A stretch of DNA of 64,000 bases from Chitinophagales bacterium (GTDB lineage: Bacteria > Bacteroidota > Bacteroidia > Chitinophagales > Chitinophagaceae). Under the pieces are notes generated by a model. The model did not search any database and was not told the DNA's origin. It was given only the letters and a program-made list of their open reading frames with translations. Where the stretch lies: NCBI GenBank assembly GCA_017303855.1, contig JAFLBL010000022.1, positions 1 through 64,000 on the forward strand, read 5' to 3'. The number at the start of each line of letters is the position of its first letter. The stretch's first letter is position 1. Below are positions 50,722 to 60,582 of the stretch, piece after piece. A program made the translations under genes and the position numbers.

Positions 50722-51768
50722 ATGACAAAATACCTGTTCGTACTTTTCACATCCCTGCTGTATTTTTCCTGTACTTCTCCCCAAACAAAGGAAAAGGGAA
50801 AACCCGTCCCCCTGTACAGTTTTACCTCCGGATTAACGGAAGACACCGCCTGTCTCCTATCCCAACTGGCTTACTGCCCCAGGATAGATGATTCTCTTCA
50901 ACGCTTTATGCCTGGCTGGACCTTGTATTGGGATGCGATTGAAGTAAACGGGAATCATGCATTTGTTGCCGGAAACGGACGCGATTATGCATTGGCTATT
51001 CGCGGCTCACTGATGAATTTTACATGGTCGGCATTCCAGAACTGGATTTATCAGGATCTGCATGTAGCCACACAGAGAAGGTGGACGTACACCAACGACA
51101 GCAGTAAGGCATGGGTTTCCGAAGGGGCATTCACAGGACTTGAAAATCTGAAAAACGCAAGAGATAAGAAATCCGGCATTCTGCTTATTGACTTTCTGGA
51201 TTCGTTGCAGAAAACCGGCGCACCGCTGTTGATTACCGGCCACAGTCTTGGCGGTAACCTTGCAACAGTATTTGGTTCCTACCTGTGGCAGGAATGCCTG
51301 ACACGGAAAATCTCCACCCCTTCCATTAATGTAATTACATTTGGCGCACCGGCTGCCGGAGATGCTGGCTTTGCTGCAGATTTTGATAAAAAATTTCCGC
51401 AATCTATCCGTGTGGAAAACCGTTTCGACATTGTACCCAAATTTCCTACGATCGCCGGAATGAATGCATTGCATGAATTGTTCAGCGACTCTTTATCGGC
51501 GGAAAATACGGAAGTAGGCTATAAAAATATGCAGGTCTCCCTGTCAAAGGTTTTCAGTCTGCTAGCTGGCTCGCTGGAATTGCTGGACATACTTAGTGTA
51601 ATTACCCCATACCGGCAAACCAATGGACCAGGTAAAGAAATAGCTATACCGCTATCCGGACTTAACCGGGGTACAGACGTGGTAAACTGGTTAAATGAAG
51701 CAGGGTATCAGCACAGTATTGACCGGTATGCGTTTTATGAAAAAATTCCCCTGATCCGGTGTAACTAA
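50722..51768 (+). CDS. Class 3-type lipase lipoprotein
   Basis: 348 residues from ATG 50722; a TTG at 50713 would only add three residues. The lipoprotein signal ends LLYFSCTSP. The alpha/beta-hydrolase core has the nucleophile elbow LITGHSLGGNLATVFG, with Ser near residue 175, and VENRFDIVPKFP carrying the likely catalytic Asp. The family hydrolyses acylglycerols. It is likely lipid-anchored in the outer membrane or periplasm. The upstream gap (50480-50721) shows no clear promoter. Confidence 0.85.
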   Translation: MTKYLFVLFTSLLYFSCTSPQTKEKGKPVPLYSFTSGLTEDTACLLSQLAYCPRIDDSLQRFMPGWTLYWDAIEVNGNHAFVAGNGRDYALAIRGSLMNFTWSAFQNWIYQDLHVATQRRWTYTNDSSKAWVSEGAFTGLENLKNARDKKSGILLIDFLDSLQKTGAPLLITGHSLGGNLATVFGSYLWQECLTRKISTPSINVITFGAPAAGDAGFAADFDKKFPQSIRVENRFDIVPKFPTIAGMNALHELFSDSLSAENTEVGYKNMQVSLSKVFSLLAGSLELLDILSVITPYRQTNGPGKEIAIPLSGLNRGTDVVNWLNEAGYQHSIDRYAFYEKIPLIRCN

Positions 51769-51824
51769 AAAAGCTTTTTGGAAATATCATAAATAAATGT
51801 AATTTCCTTCAAAGCTTGCCAACG

Positions 51825-52163
51825 ATGAATACCTCTATTACCAACGATTTTTTACATCTGGCCAGTTCCTTACAAAAGGAAGGCTATAATATGGACCAGA
51901 TCACTCTTCAGCTCAGGGAAAAAGGAGCTCCGGACAATCTGTTGCAGGAAGCCCTTCAGCACCTGAAACAGCTTCATATCAACCGTAAAAGAAGTTCGGG
52001 TTTTGCCTGTTGCGGGATAGGTGTGGCCCTGCTGGTGGTAGGTTGTATGATCACGATCATGCTCTATAACAGTGGTGGAGACATCAAATGGGTGATGTAT
52101 GGACTGACCACACTTGGAGTTATTTTCACCATGAAAGGATTGGTGGATCTGCTCGGCTGGTAA
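51825..52163 (+). CDS. Small membrane hypothetical protein
   Basis: 112 residues from ATG 51825 (a TTG at 51816 opens the frame earlier). The N-terminal 55 residues are helical and charged (LASSLQKEGYNMDQITLQLR). Then come two hydrophobic helices (FACCGIGVALLVVGCMITIM; KWVMYGLTTLGVIFTMKGLV). It resembles a short DNA-binding-like region fused to a membrane pair, but no family is recognised. It converges on the kinase gene, 19 bases away. Confidence 0.55.
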   Translation: MNTSITNDFLHLASSLQKEGYNMDQITLQLREKGAPDNLLQEALQHLKQLHINRKRSSGFACCGIGVALLVVGCMITIMLYNSGGDIKWVMYGLTTLGVIFTMKGLVDLLGW

Positions 52164-52182
52164 TACCCGGATATAATGTCTT

Positions 52183-54450
52183 TTAAAAACCTGTTGCGGT
52201 TTGCACTTCCACAAATACGGTTGTGCCCAGGCCCGGTATGCTCTCCACTTTACAGGCACCACCCATCAGGTTGGTTCTTTCTTTCATACCCAGTAACCCG
52301 AGTGTTCGTTTTCCGGATACATAGGCCGTATCAAAACCTTTTCCATTGTCCCTGATTTCCAGCCTTACTTTCCCCTGCTGATATACAAGGCTAACTATTA
52401 TCACGGTGGCCCCTGAATGGCGTATTACATTCGTTACCGATTCCTGGATAATACGAAAAAGTGCAGTCCGGACTTTTTCCGGCAATGGAATATCATCCTC
52501 ATCATAACGGAACTCCGTCCGGATATTTACCCGTCGCTGAATATCTTCCAGGTACCATTTCACCGTGGCGACCAATCCCAGGTCATCCAGCATCAGGGGC
52601 CTTAAATTGGCCGACAACTCCCTGATTGTATTTACGGCACCATCCAGGTGACGTCCGATCTCATTAAATTTATCAGCCAATACATCTGCTTTCTCTGGCG
52701 ACAATTGAGATTGCAGCCAGGAAAACTCAATCTTCAGCACGGTCAATTGCTGACCCAGTTCATCATGTATTTCCCGCGCAATGGACGCTCTCTCCTCTTC
52801 CCGTACATCCTGCAGGTGTGCAGAGAGATTGCGCAATTGAATATTCGTTTCTTCCAGCGCCTGTTCATATTTTTTTCGTTCAGAAATATCCGTCAGCACC
52901 CCAATAATGCCAGTGCCCGATTCGCCTGGCCCTTTAACCATCCGGGCATTGACCTCAAACCAGCAGAGCTGTTTGTCTTTCCGTACCAACCTGAACTTAT
53001 GACGACAAAATTCTTCCTCCCCGCTGATCAGCATTCCCAACCTGGTGCGGCAGGATGCACAATCATCCTCATAAACAAAATCCAGTATACTTTTACCTAA
53101 TGACTGATTCTCCGGCAAATCAAGGATTTCATGCCAGGCCGGGTTGAGAAATGTCAGTTTTCCGGTAATATCTGCCCTGAAAATAATGTCCCTGGAATTA
53201 TTCACCACATCCCTGTACTTCTCTTCGCTTTTTTGTAAAATAAGCTGACTTTCCTTTTCCCCTATGGCAAATGCCACTTCGCGGGCAATTGTCTGTAATA
53301 ACTGTGATTCTTCCTCCGTGAAGGAATGCGGTGCATTAAAATATACCATGAACTTGCCCAGCAACCTGTTCATATATATAAGCGGGATAAACCCAAGTGC
53401 GGCTATTCCCTCCTCTTCAATAACGTACTTTAGTGCTTCCAGATCCGGCTCATCCTTTACTTGTGTTATATAAATGGGCACGGGGTTAATGGCGTCCTTT
53501 TTCCAGGGCGAATGCCCGGTGGCTTTTTCACGGTATGATCCGGAAAGTCCATGCGAAGCCTTAAACTGCATGACACCGTTCTCGTCAAAAAGCAACACGG
53601 CCGCACGATCGGCCTGGATAGTAGACAGCAATCCTTCTAAAGCAAGATTATAAATATCCTCCAGCTGACGTGCTTTACTTACAGCATCCGAGAGCCGGGC
53701 CAGCAACTGCAACTGTTCATATTGCTTTTTCAATTGAGTATCCGCGTCCTTCTGTCCCGTTATATCCAGGAAAGAACCAAACAGGTACACAGGATTATTT
53801 TTCTGATCAGTGACAATATTGGCGGAAAAAGCCACAGGAAATAATGTTCCGTCGAGTTTTTTCCCCAAACATTCACTATACTCGATGCCACTTGATTTTA
53901 CCGCTTCCATGTTTTGTAAAATCTGATTGCCTTCAAACATGTCACGCACATCCCGCCCTATCAATTGATGTTCATCAGCAGCCCCCCACATTTTGCAAAG
54001 GGCTTTATTTACGTAAATAATAATACCATTGAGATCCCCGATTCCCATTGCACTGATGGAACTCTCAATGGCATGATCTTTCATACTCAGTTCCTTCCGG
54101 ATTTTCGTATGCTCCGTCATATCCCTGGCCATCGCCATTATTTTACCATCCGGCAACAGAACGGAACGTAACTCAGTGAGGTACGCACTTCCATCCTTTC
54201 TTTTTATACGGCGAAAGTCCACCACGGTCAGCCCGTGCTGCATACCTTCAAACCGGAGTGGCCTTTTGATCAGATCATCTTGCAGAAACAGATCCGGCAA
54301 CCTTAATTGCGCGAACTCCTGCCGTGTATAACCCAAGTGCAGATAGGCACCTTCATTAAATTCAAGTATATCACCGGATGGATCATAGATTATGCATCCA
54401 TCAGATGCGAGTCGTAAAAGATTTTCGTATTTAATCCTGAAATCGGACAT
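52183..54450 (-). CDS. PAS/GAF sensor histidine kinase, HisKA_3 (NarX/LiaS-type)
   Basis: 755 residues, no membrane segment. Order: PAS (10-125), PAS (130-245), GAF (about 255-400), PAS (410-530), coiled coil, HisKA_3 with ERASIAREIHDELGQQLTVL, and HATPase_c with FRIIQESVTNVIRHSGAT, LEIRDNGKGFD and LGLLGMKERTNLMGG. This class usually pairs with a LuxR/NarL-type regulator, but none is adjacent, so the partner is elsewhere. PAS and GAF content suggests redox, light or small-ligand input; nothing shows which. Confidence 0.88.
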   Translation of the reverse strand: MSDFRIKYENLLRLASDGCIIYDPSGDILEFNEGAYLHLGYTRQEFAQLRLPDLFLQDDLIKRPLRFEGMQHGLTVVDFRRIKRKDGSAYLTELRSVLLPDGKIMAMARDMTEHTKIRKELSMKDHAIESSISAMGIGDLNGIIIYVNKALCKMWGAADEHQLIGRDVRDMFEGNQILQNMEAVKSSGIEYSECLGKKLDGTLFPVAFSANIVTDQKNNPVYLFGSFLDITGQKDADTQLKKQYEQLQLLARLSDAVSKARQLEDIYNLALEGLLSTIQADRAAVLLFDENGVMQFKASHGLSGSYREKATGHSPWKKDAINPVPIYITQVKDEPDLEALKYVIEEEGIAALGFIPLIYMNRLLGKFMVYFNAPHSFTEEESQLLQTIAREVAFAIGEKESQLILQKSEEKYRDVVNNSRDIIFRADITGKLTFLNPAWHEILDLPENQSLGKSILDFVYEDDCASCRTRLGMLISGEEEFCRHKFRLVRKDKQLCWFEVNARMVKGPGESGTGIIGVLTDISERKKYEQALEETNIQLRNLSAHLQDVREEERASIAREIHDELGQQLTVLKIEFSWLQSQLSPEKADVLADKFNEIGRHLDGAVNTIRELSANLRPLMLDDLGLVATVKWYLEDIQRRVNIRTEFRYDEDDIPLPEKVRTALFRIIQESVTNVIRHSGATVIIVSLVYQQGKVRLEIRDNGKGFDTAYVSGKRTLGLLGMKERTNLMGGACKVESIPGLGTTVFVEVQTATGF

Positions 54451-54597
54451 AGAAGCACATACGTATACAGGTGGTTGATGTAACGTATTAAAGACAACTA
54501 AGTTAGCGTTAATTCCTCAGGCGCTGTCTTTTCGTGTAATCCATTTTCTAAATATCAGGGTTTACCCCTGTTTTTAAAAAAAGATACCCGAAGTTTT

Positions 54598-54846
54598 TTA
54601 TAATATGGTGAAGCGCTCCCGGTTTTCACCTACAATAATCCAATAAACACCATCTTGCATGCCACCGGAACTCAGTGCCAGTTCACGATCTCGTTCCGTT
54701 ATACGTCCCCGCCGTATCAGGCGACCTTCTTCATCGGTAATCTGGTACATATCTGCAGGAAAATGTAAGGGAGGAAAAATGAGGGTAAAGCAACCATTCG
54801 CGGGTACAGGATTTGGATTTACCTGGAATCGTAACAGGTCTTTCAT
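54598..54846 (-). CDS. Stand-alone T9SS sorting-domain-like ORF
   Basis: 82 residues that resemble a complete type A C-terminal sorting domain and nothing else: VNPNPVPANGCFTLIFPPL, then YQITDEEGRLIRRGRITE, then LSSGGMQDGVYWIIVGENRE and RFTIL. Compare the same elements at the end of the real cargo gene at 49343. There is no signal peptide, so it could not reach the type IX system by itself. It could be the remnant of a lost cargo gene or a fragment with its own role. Frame, start codon and length are consistent with a real small gene. Confidence 0.5.
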   Translation of the reverse strand: MKDLLRFQVNPNPVPANGCFTLIFPPLHFPADMYQITDEEGRLIRRGRITERDRELALSSGGMQDGVYWIIVGENRERFTIL

Positions 54847-55009
54847 ACTATCAGTGTCTTAACCGGGCTGGTGAAGCCCTGAAGAATTGCTGGTGCTGCA
54901 TGCATACTTAGCAAATAAAATGCCACCTGTTTCCTGAATGATTCCAGCGCAGGGAATGTGTATATCTTCTGTCACAAAAACATAACTGCAACTGAAACCG
55001 GCGGAAGTT

Positions 55010-58000
55010 TTACGACCCGTACAAAGGTAATTCTACATGAAAAACTGTTCCGGCCCCCTGCGTGGTTTCAAACCAGATCCGGCCCTTTGCCTGTTCAACA
55101 ATGCCTTTACACATGGCTAGTCCAAGTCCGGTACCGGATGTTTTGGTGGTAAAATTGGGCACAAATATACGCTCCTGTACATCGGAGGGTATTCCTTCTC
55201 CGTTATCGCGGACACTAACCAGTATATGATTTTCCGACCTGCTTTCGGTTACTTCTATCCTGCACTGACTATTGCCGTTACAGGCTTCCACGGCATTGGC
55301 CAGCAGATTCGTGAATAACCGGTTCATCTGCGTTTTATCCGCCTCTACCATTACCTGCCCCTGAACTGCCTTCCAGTTCAGGGTAACCTGTTCATTGGTC
55401 GCATATAATTCCTTGAGTGAATAAATCACTTCATGGAGGTCAAAAACAGTTGAATTCGTATTTCCTATATTGGCAAATTGCGAGAAATCAGCCGCGATCT
55501 TTGACAAGTGATCGATCTGCTCCACCAGCGTATTCGCCACACTGGCGGATAACTCTTTTACATTCTCCTGGTTATTATTGATTGCTTTTTGCAGATACTG
55601 TATACTTAGTTTCATCGGCGTCAGCGGATTCTTTATCTCATGTGCCACCTGCCTGGCCATCTCTCGCCAGGCACCTTCCCGTTCACTTTTTGCAAGGGCC
55701 ACCGCACTGTCACTCAGCTTCGACACCATCTTGTTATATTCCTGTACCAGGTCGCCGATCTCGTCATTCCGGTGCCAGGGAATGGGTTCATTCATTTTAC
55801 CGAGATTCACTTCTTTCATCTTATCACTGATCAGCGAGAAGGAATCCGTGATCCTGTTCGTAATAAAGAGGGCGATCAAACCGGCAATCAGAAATATAAA
55901 CGCATTCAGATTGATGATCGTTACCAGGAAGTTGGAAATCTCTTTCTCGAGTTCAGGCTGCGATGTAAAATACGGGATGTTTATATATGCATATGCCTGC
56001 CCGTCGGCATCACGTACCGGACTGTACATACTGTAAAATGAAAAATTACCAACCTTCTCTTTCTGGAGATACAACACTTTGCGCATCTTTTCCAGGTTGT
56101 AATAGGCTTTCGGATCCATCATTTTACTCAGTACCCCTTTGTTATATACATTGGCTTCAGACGACACCTGCAGATTACCCGATAAATCATATACATTCAC
56201 ATCCACCCCGTGAATATCCGATACCTCATCCACCAGTCCCTGCAACCCGGTATTCGATACTGAATCATAAATACGGATCACATCATCAAAAGTGGTATGA
56301 TCAGCCATTTTTTTCTGCATTTCATTCACCATGATTTTCATGGTCCGGCTCAGTTTATCGCTGTTATTCTGTTCATACCGGTTAATAAAAGAAGCCACCG
56401 TTGCGCCGAATATCACCAGGAAAGAAAAAACACTGATAAAAATAAACGTATTGTGTATCTGTTTACGGATCGTTACCTGGAACAACTGCAGCAATCCGAA
56501 ACGGCTCAGCCGTGTCCTGAACAGGAAAATCAGTAACTGGACCAGCGCCACGATAAACAGAAAAGAACAGAAAATATAGGAGAACAACGTAATTGCCTGA
56601 ATCAGGGCCTCTTTCTTTCGCGCTATCACCACCACTTTTTCATTGCCCGACCGGTACCAGAGTTCATCGTATACACCATTTGTCCGTTGCTGAAATTCGT
56701 TTCGGGGCATCTCTTCCGGTTTCAGCCAGATGGGAAATGCATAGTTGCCCGGCGGAGAAATCAATTTACCATTGGAATAAACGGCGATGGAATATGTCGG
56801 TGAGTTTTCCGGGTCCATCTGTTTAAATTGCCGGAACAATTCCGGGAACAATGCTTCATTGGAAAAACTCTTCGGATTCGACACGATAAAGAATGTACCA
56901 ATATGACTGTTATTGGTATCCCGGATATCACGTCGCGTAATATAATTGAACTTATCCAGTGAGGTTTCATAATAAAAGAGTCCCTCCACCTGGGTAGGTT
57001 TGGACTGTACCGTCAATATGGTATTCAGCGATTCGTAGGTGGTGGCATCATCATTATACAACGGCTTATTGGCTTCATCATAGATATACAACCGGGTATC
57101 ATACCGGTTCAGGTAACCGCGGTAATTATCCGTTACAATACTGTCCCTGATTTCCTTTCCGCTCTCCGGATCACTGAAACGGGTAAAATTTTCCTGCAGA
57201 AAATCATTATCGAGATACTGAATGGCAATACTCATCAGCATTTCGCTTGACTTATCCGTTTGCACCGCCATCTTATCCGCCATTCTTTTCCGCTTCTCCC
57301 ATTCCACTTTTTTGTTTTCCGACATCATGATAATCGCAATGGATACGGAAAAAATAAACAACCAGGCCAGCATACCTCCGATATTCACCCGCAACCGGGT
57401 AAAGATGAATTCCTGCCATTGAATCAGCCAGGTATACATCAACAGCCAGCATAAAACAGGCAGATAAAAAAGCACCTGCGGGTTACCGGACCGGGTTGTC
57501 AGGTAAACCAATCCCGCAAAGCCGATTGAAAAATAGATCAGGTAATTCCGGCCCGCGAAAAGCGGAAAGATAAATCGGTATAATAACTGGGAAAGATAAT
57601 AGTAGGAAAGTGACAGGCTCGCCAGCACGACAAACCCCGCCACGGTATAACGATCGAGGCTGAAAAAGTTGGTTACATCAAAAGAAATCTTTGAGTCAGC
57701 CACCATACTGCGCACCACATTGGCCAGCAAAAAACTGGAGAAAATAAGAATCAGTAATGAAATAACGGCCGGTATCCAACGCAACGAATGTTTCACTGCT
57801 GCAAACGGATCCCGTACATTTCTGAAGCTATACCAGGCATATAACACCAGCCAGCATAATAAGGCGGAATTAATCAGCAGATCCCCCAATGAACGTTGCA
57901 CCGGGTCCGACCCGTAAATAACCGGATTAAACAGCTCAAACTGACGCAGATTGAGTAGTTCAGGAAAAAGGTAAGTTCCGGTTCGCAACAACAGCAGCAT

Positions 58001-58762
58001 TACGAACAACGCACTGATGGCTTTCCAGGGGCCGTAACGACGGGAAATACTATCCGTAAACAGATGAATAAACACCAACAAAAAGAAAATGCCCCCAAAC
58101 CGCAGATACAACGTCAGTGTATCATTAAATGCAACCGCAATGGCGGTTTTCTTTTCCAGGTAAAAAAGGACTTTCCCGCTGGCCGCTTTTACCGGAAATT
58201 CGGTAATCGATTCACTCAGCCTGACTCTTTTTTCCGCTTCTCTGCCAAAGCTGAACTGTTGTGGCAGGTAATCCGTCTCAATGAAAAATTCAGAGGATAC
58301 CGGTATCATCGCAAATGCCAGGTCTGCCGCAGATTCACGGATAGATTGTTTGATGATAAAATACCAGCCATTCGACAATTTGGCAAAATACTCGCCGTCC
58401 GCTGCCGTGAACATTTCATAAGGAGGCACCACCAGCTGATCACTCCAACGGAGCAGTTTTACCTCCCCGAATGCATTGATATCGTAGAGAAAAATTCCAT
58501 AATCACGTCCGGTAAACTGTTCCAGTTCTGCGTAATTCTCTGTCCGGGTTGCCAGTTTACGAAGCAGCACACTATCGGAAAGAAAGGAGTTAAAATTTCG
58601 TTGTTGAGACTGAATATATTTCTCTGCAAGCCCCGCTTCACGGGCTACGGAAGTCCGGTTGGTGTACAGGGTATTAAAAAAAAAGGAAAGCGCGAACAAT
58701 ACCAGGGCCAATGCCAGGATGATATACTTTCCCCAGGTTATATGCTTGGTGGCGGGCTTCAC
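55010..58762 (-). CDS. Very large NtrY-like membrane sensor histidine kinase
   Basis: 1250 residues. The N-terminal 770 residues hold about ten membrane helices in several groups with long periplasmic loops. A last helix pair (NTFIFISVFSFLVIFGATVA; AFIFLIAGLIALFITN) frames a sensor region. Then HAMP (DSFSLISDKMKEVNLGKMNE), HisKA with MARQVAHEIKNPLTPMKLSI, and HATPase_c with TNLLANAVEACNG, VRDNGEGIP and GTGLGLAM. The kinase core with its EIKNPLTP motif is NtrY-like, but NtrY is about 750 residues. No regulator is adjacent. It abuts mazG with zero gap, so they are co-transcribed. Confidence 0.88.
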   Translation of the reverse strand: MKPATKHITWGKYIILALALVLFALSFFFNTLYTNRTSVAREAGLAEKYIQSQQRNFNSFLSDSVLLRKLATRTENYAELEQFTGRDYGIFLYDINAFGEVKLLRWSDQLVVPPYEMFTAADGEYFAKLSNGWYFIIKQSIRESAADLAFAMIPVSSEFFIETDYLPQQFSFGREAEKRVRLSESITEFPVKAASGKVLFYLEKKTAIAVAFNDTLTLYLRFGGIFFLLVFIHLFTDSISRRYGPWKAISALFVMLLLLRTGTYLFPELLNLRQFELFNPVIYGSDPVQRSLGDLLINSALLCWLVLYAWYSFRNVRDPFAAVKHSLRWIPAVISLLILIFSSFLLANVVRSMVADSKISFDVTNFFSLDRYTVAGFVVLASLSLSYYYLSQLLYRFIFPLFAGRNYLIYFSIGFAGLVYLTTRSGNPQVLFYLPVLCWLLMYTWLIQWQEFIFTRLRVNIGGMLAWLFIFSVSIAIIMMSENKKVEWEKRKRMADKMAVQTDKSSEMLMSIAIQYLDNDFLQENFTRFSDPESGKEIRDSIVTDNYRGYLNRYDTRLYIYDEANKPLYNDDATTYESLNTILTVQSKPTQVEGLFYYETSLDKFNYITRRDIRDTNNSHIGTFFIVSNPKSFSNEALFPELFRQFKQMDPENSPTYSIAVYSNGKLISPPGNYAFPIWLKPEEMPRNEFQQRTNGVYDELWYRSGNEKVVVIARKKEALIQAITLFSYIFCSFLFIVALVQLLIFLFRTRLSRFGLLQLFQVTIRKQIHNTFIFISVFSFLVIFGATVASFINRYEQNNSDKLSRTMKIMVNEMQKKMADHTTFDDVIRIYDSVSNTGLQGLVDEVSDIHGVDVNVYDLSGNLQVSSEANVYNKGVLSKMMDPKAYYNLEKMRKVLYLQKEKVGNFSFYSMYSPVRDADGQAYAYINIPYFTSQPELEKEISNFLVTIINLNAFIFLIAGLIALFITNRITDSFSLISDKMKEVNLGKMNEPIPWHRNDEIGDLVQEYNKMVSKLSDSAVALAKSEREGAWREMARQVAHEIKNPLTPMKLSIQYLQKAINNNQENVKELSASVANTLVEQIDHLSKIAADFSQFANIGNTNSTVFDLHEVIYSLKELYATNEQVTLNWKAVQGQVMVEADKTQMNRLFTNLLANAVEACNGNSQCRIEVTESRSENHILVSVRDNGEGIPSDVQERIFVPNFTTKTSGTGLGLAMCKGIVEQAKGRIWFETTQGAGTVFHVELPLYGS

Positions 58763-59539
58763 TTACTCTGTTCGCTGTTTTTTGATGGCATTCCAGATGG
58801 CATCCATTTCAGTCAGGCTCATTTCACTGAGTGGCTTTCCTGTCTGAAGGGCCTGTTGTTCCATACTGGTAAACCGGTGGATGAACTTCTTATTGGTGCG
58901 TTCCAGGGCATTTTCGGCATCCAGCTGCAAAAACCGTGCATAATTAATCAGGGAGAAAATAAGATCCCCGAATTCGTCCTCTGTTTTATCCAGGCTGCCG
59001 CTTTCCAATGCCTCTTTCAGCTCACCGATCTCTTCTTCCACTTTTTCCCAGACCTGTTCTTTATTCTCCCATTCAAATCCCACTTGCTTCGCTTTCTCCT
59101 GCAACCGCATGGCTTTTACTGTGGCCGGAAGCGAGGTTGGCACACCACTCAATACTGACTTCTTACCTTCTTTCAGTTTCAGCTTCTCCCAGTTTCGTTT
59201 TACATCCTCTTCATCATTCACTTGCACATCACCGTAAATATGGGGATGACGGGCTACCAGTTTATCACAAATACCATCAATCATCTCAGTCAGCCCAAAC
59301 TGGTTTTGCTCGGTACCGATTTTGGCATAAAAGACAATATGCAGTAAAAGGTCACCCAACTCTTCCCGGATACCGGGCCAGTCATTCTCAGTAATCGCGT
59401 CGGCCAGTTCATAGGTCTCTTCTATCGTCATCTGCCGCAGCGACTGTATGGTTTGTTTTCTGTCCCAGGGACATTTCTCCCTCAGGTCATTCATTATATT
59501 GACAAGGCGGGTAAATGCGGCTTCAGCAGTTGGACTCAT
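58763..59539 (-). CDS. mazG: Nucleoside triphosphate pyrophosphohydrolase MazG
   Basis: 258 residues, tandem MazG domains. First EExxD set: EETYELADAITENDWPGIRE, then ELGDLLLHIVFYAKI; second: WEKVEEEIGELKEALESG, then DEFGDLIFSLINYAR. The enzyme removes non-canonical NTPs and can lower ppGpp-linked stress responses. The opening MSPTAEAAFTRLVNIMNDLR and the CPWDRKQT motif are typical. It is the first gene of a two-gene unit with the large kinase downstream. Confidence 0.93.
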   Translation of the reverse strand: MSPTAEAAFTRLVNIMNDLREKCPWDRKQTIQSLRQMTIEETYELADAITENDWPGIREELGDLLLHIVFYAKIGTEQNQFGLTEMIDGICDKLVARHPHIYGDVQVNDEEDVKRNWEKLKLKEGKKSVLSGVPTSLPATVKAMRLQEKAKQVGFEWENKEQVWEKVEEEIGELKEALESGSLDKTEDEFGDLIFSLINYARFLQLDAENALERTNKKFIHRFTSMEQQALQTGKPLSEMSLTEMDAIWNAIKKQRTE

Positions 59540-59722
59540 ATAAACTGATTGTAGATGCTAAAAAGGCCATTACGGCGGGCCGTGATCAAACGGCCTCCTT
59601 AGTCCGGAAGGGCCGGTTTGCCACTGATAAATTTTGCTTAAAAATAAGTACAAAAAATACAAGCGGGCTTTCTTTTTCGTTACTGTACAATTAAGGTACC
59701 TTTACCCGGTTTAAAACGCATT

Positions 59723-60580
59723 ATGCAAATGAAATTCCTGCTCCTTCCTGCCCTTCTCTTTGTGCTGTTGCCGGCGGCTGCCCAATATTACTACAATGAT
59801 ATTCTTGGCAGCCGCGAAAGCAGTGAACAAATGAAAACGTATAAGGCCAATAAAGTCAGGATGGTTTCTGCAAACGGGTACGATAACAAGGGAGTAAGAG
59901 CCACCGATTTCGCCGAAGTGCAGGAAATCAAGGAAGATGGCCGGATGCTCCGGGTCTCCTCCATCCGGAGTCTGCGTAAAACAGTTACACTTTCCCGATT
60001 TGATGAAACCGGGCGACTGATCAGCATTACTGATTCCGCGGCCGACCTGCAGGGTATTACCTACTATAGCTATGATGCGGCGGGGCGGATCAGTAAAGTG
60101 GAAAATAAACTGCTGGATTCAGCAAATGCGTTTAACCATACCGAAACACATACCTGGTTTTACAATCAGGCCGGTCAGCCGGAAAAAATGTGGCGTGTGA
60201 TCAGCAGTACCGGAGCAGAGAAAAGTACGGATAGCCTGGAGATCCGGTTTGTGACAGATGAAAACGGCAATACCGGGGAAGAACGCAGTTACCGCAAGGG
60301 TACCGAAACCGGTTATCTCTATTATTATTACGACGACCAGCACCGATTGCTGGATATAGTACGCTATAATACCCGGCTTAAAAAATTACTGCCCGATATC
60401 ATGCATGAATATGATGAGCAGGGACGCATTGCCCAGAAGACCACTACTACCTCCAGCGCCAGCCTTGGCTACCTGATCTGGAGATATATCTATGACAATA
60501 ATGGTTTAAAGACCAAGGAAGTGTTGTTTAATAAGGATAAACAGATCACGGGGCGGATTGAGTACTCGTATAGTTTCTGA
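59723..60580 (+). CDS. Secreted YD-repeat-like hypothetical protein
   Basis: 285 residues with a signal peptide (FLLLPALLFVLLPAAAQ). The mature part has YD/RHS-like repeats: LSRFDETGRLISITDSA, YYSYDAAGRISKVENKL, HEYDEQGRIAQKTTTT and RYIYDNNGLKTKEVLF. About five such units would wrap into part of a beta-shell. It lacks the toxin or core domain of full RHS proteins, and its length is far shorter. It is probably a periplasmic or surface binding protein. The function is unknown. Confidence 0.7.
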   Translation: MQMKFLLLPALLFVLLPAAAQYYYNDILGSRESSEQMKTYKANKVRMVSANGYDNKGVRATDFAEVQEIKEDGRMLRVSSIRSLRKTVTLSRFDETGRLISITDSAADLQGITYYSYDAAGRISKVENKLLDSANAFNHTETHTWFYNQAGQPEKMWRVISSTGAEKSTDSLEIRFVTDENGNTGEERSYRKGTETGYLYYYYDDQHRLLDIVRYNTRLKKLLPDIMHEYDEQGRIAQKTTTTSSASLGYLIWRYIYDNNGLKTKEVLFNKDKQITGRIEYSYSF

Positions 60581-60582
60581 AG

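Noticed and set aside
58064..59158. Long plus-strand open frame (364 codons) across the kinase and mazG
   Set aside because: Antisense shadow of two well-supported genes, rich in Cys, Phe, His and Arg, as expected from reverse reading.
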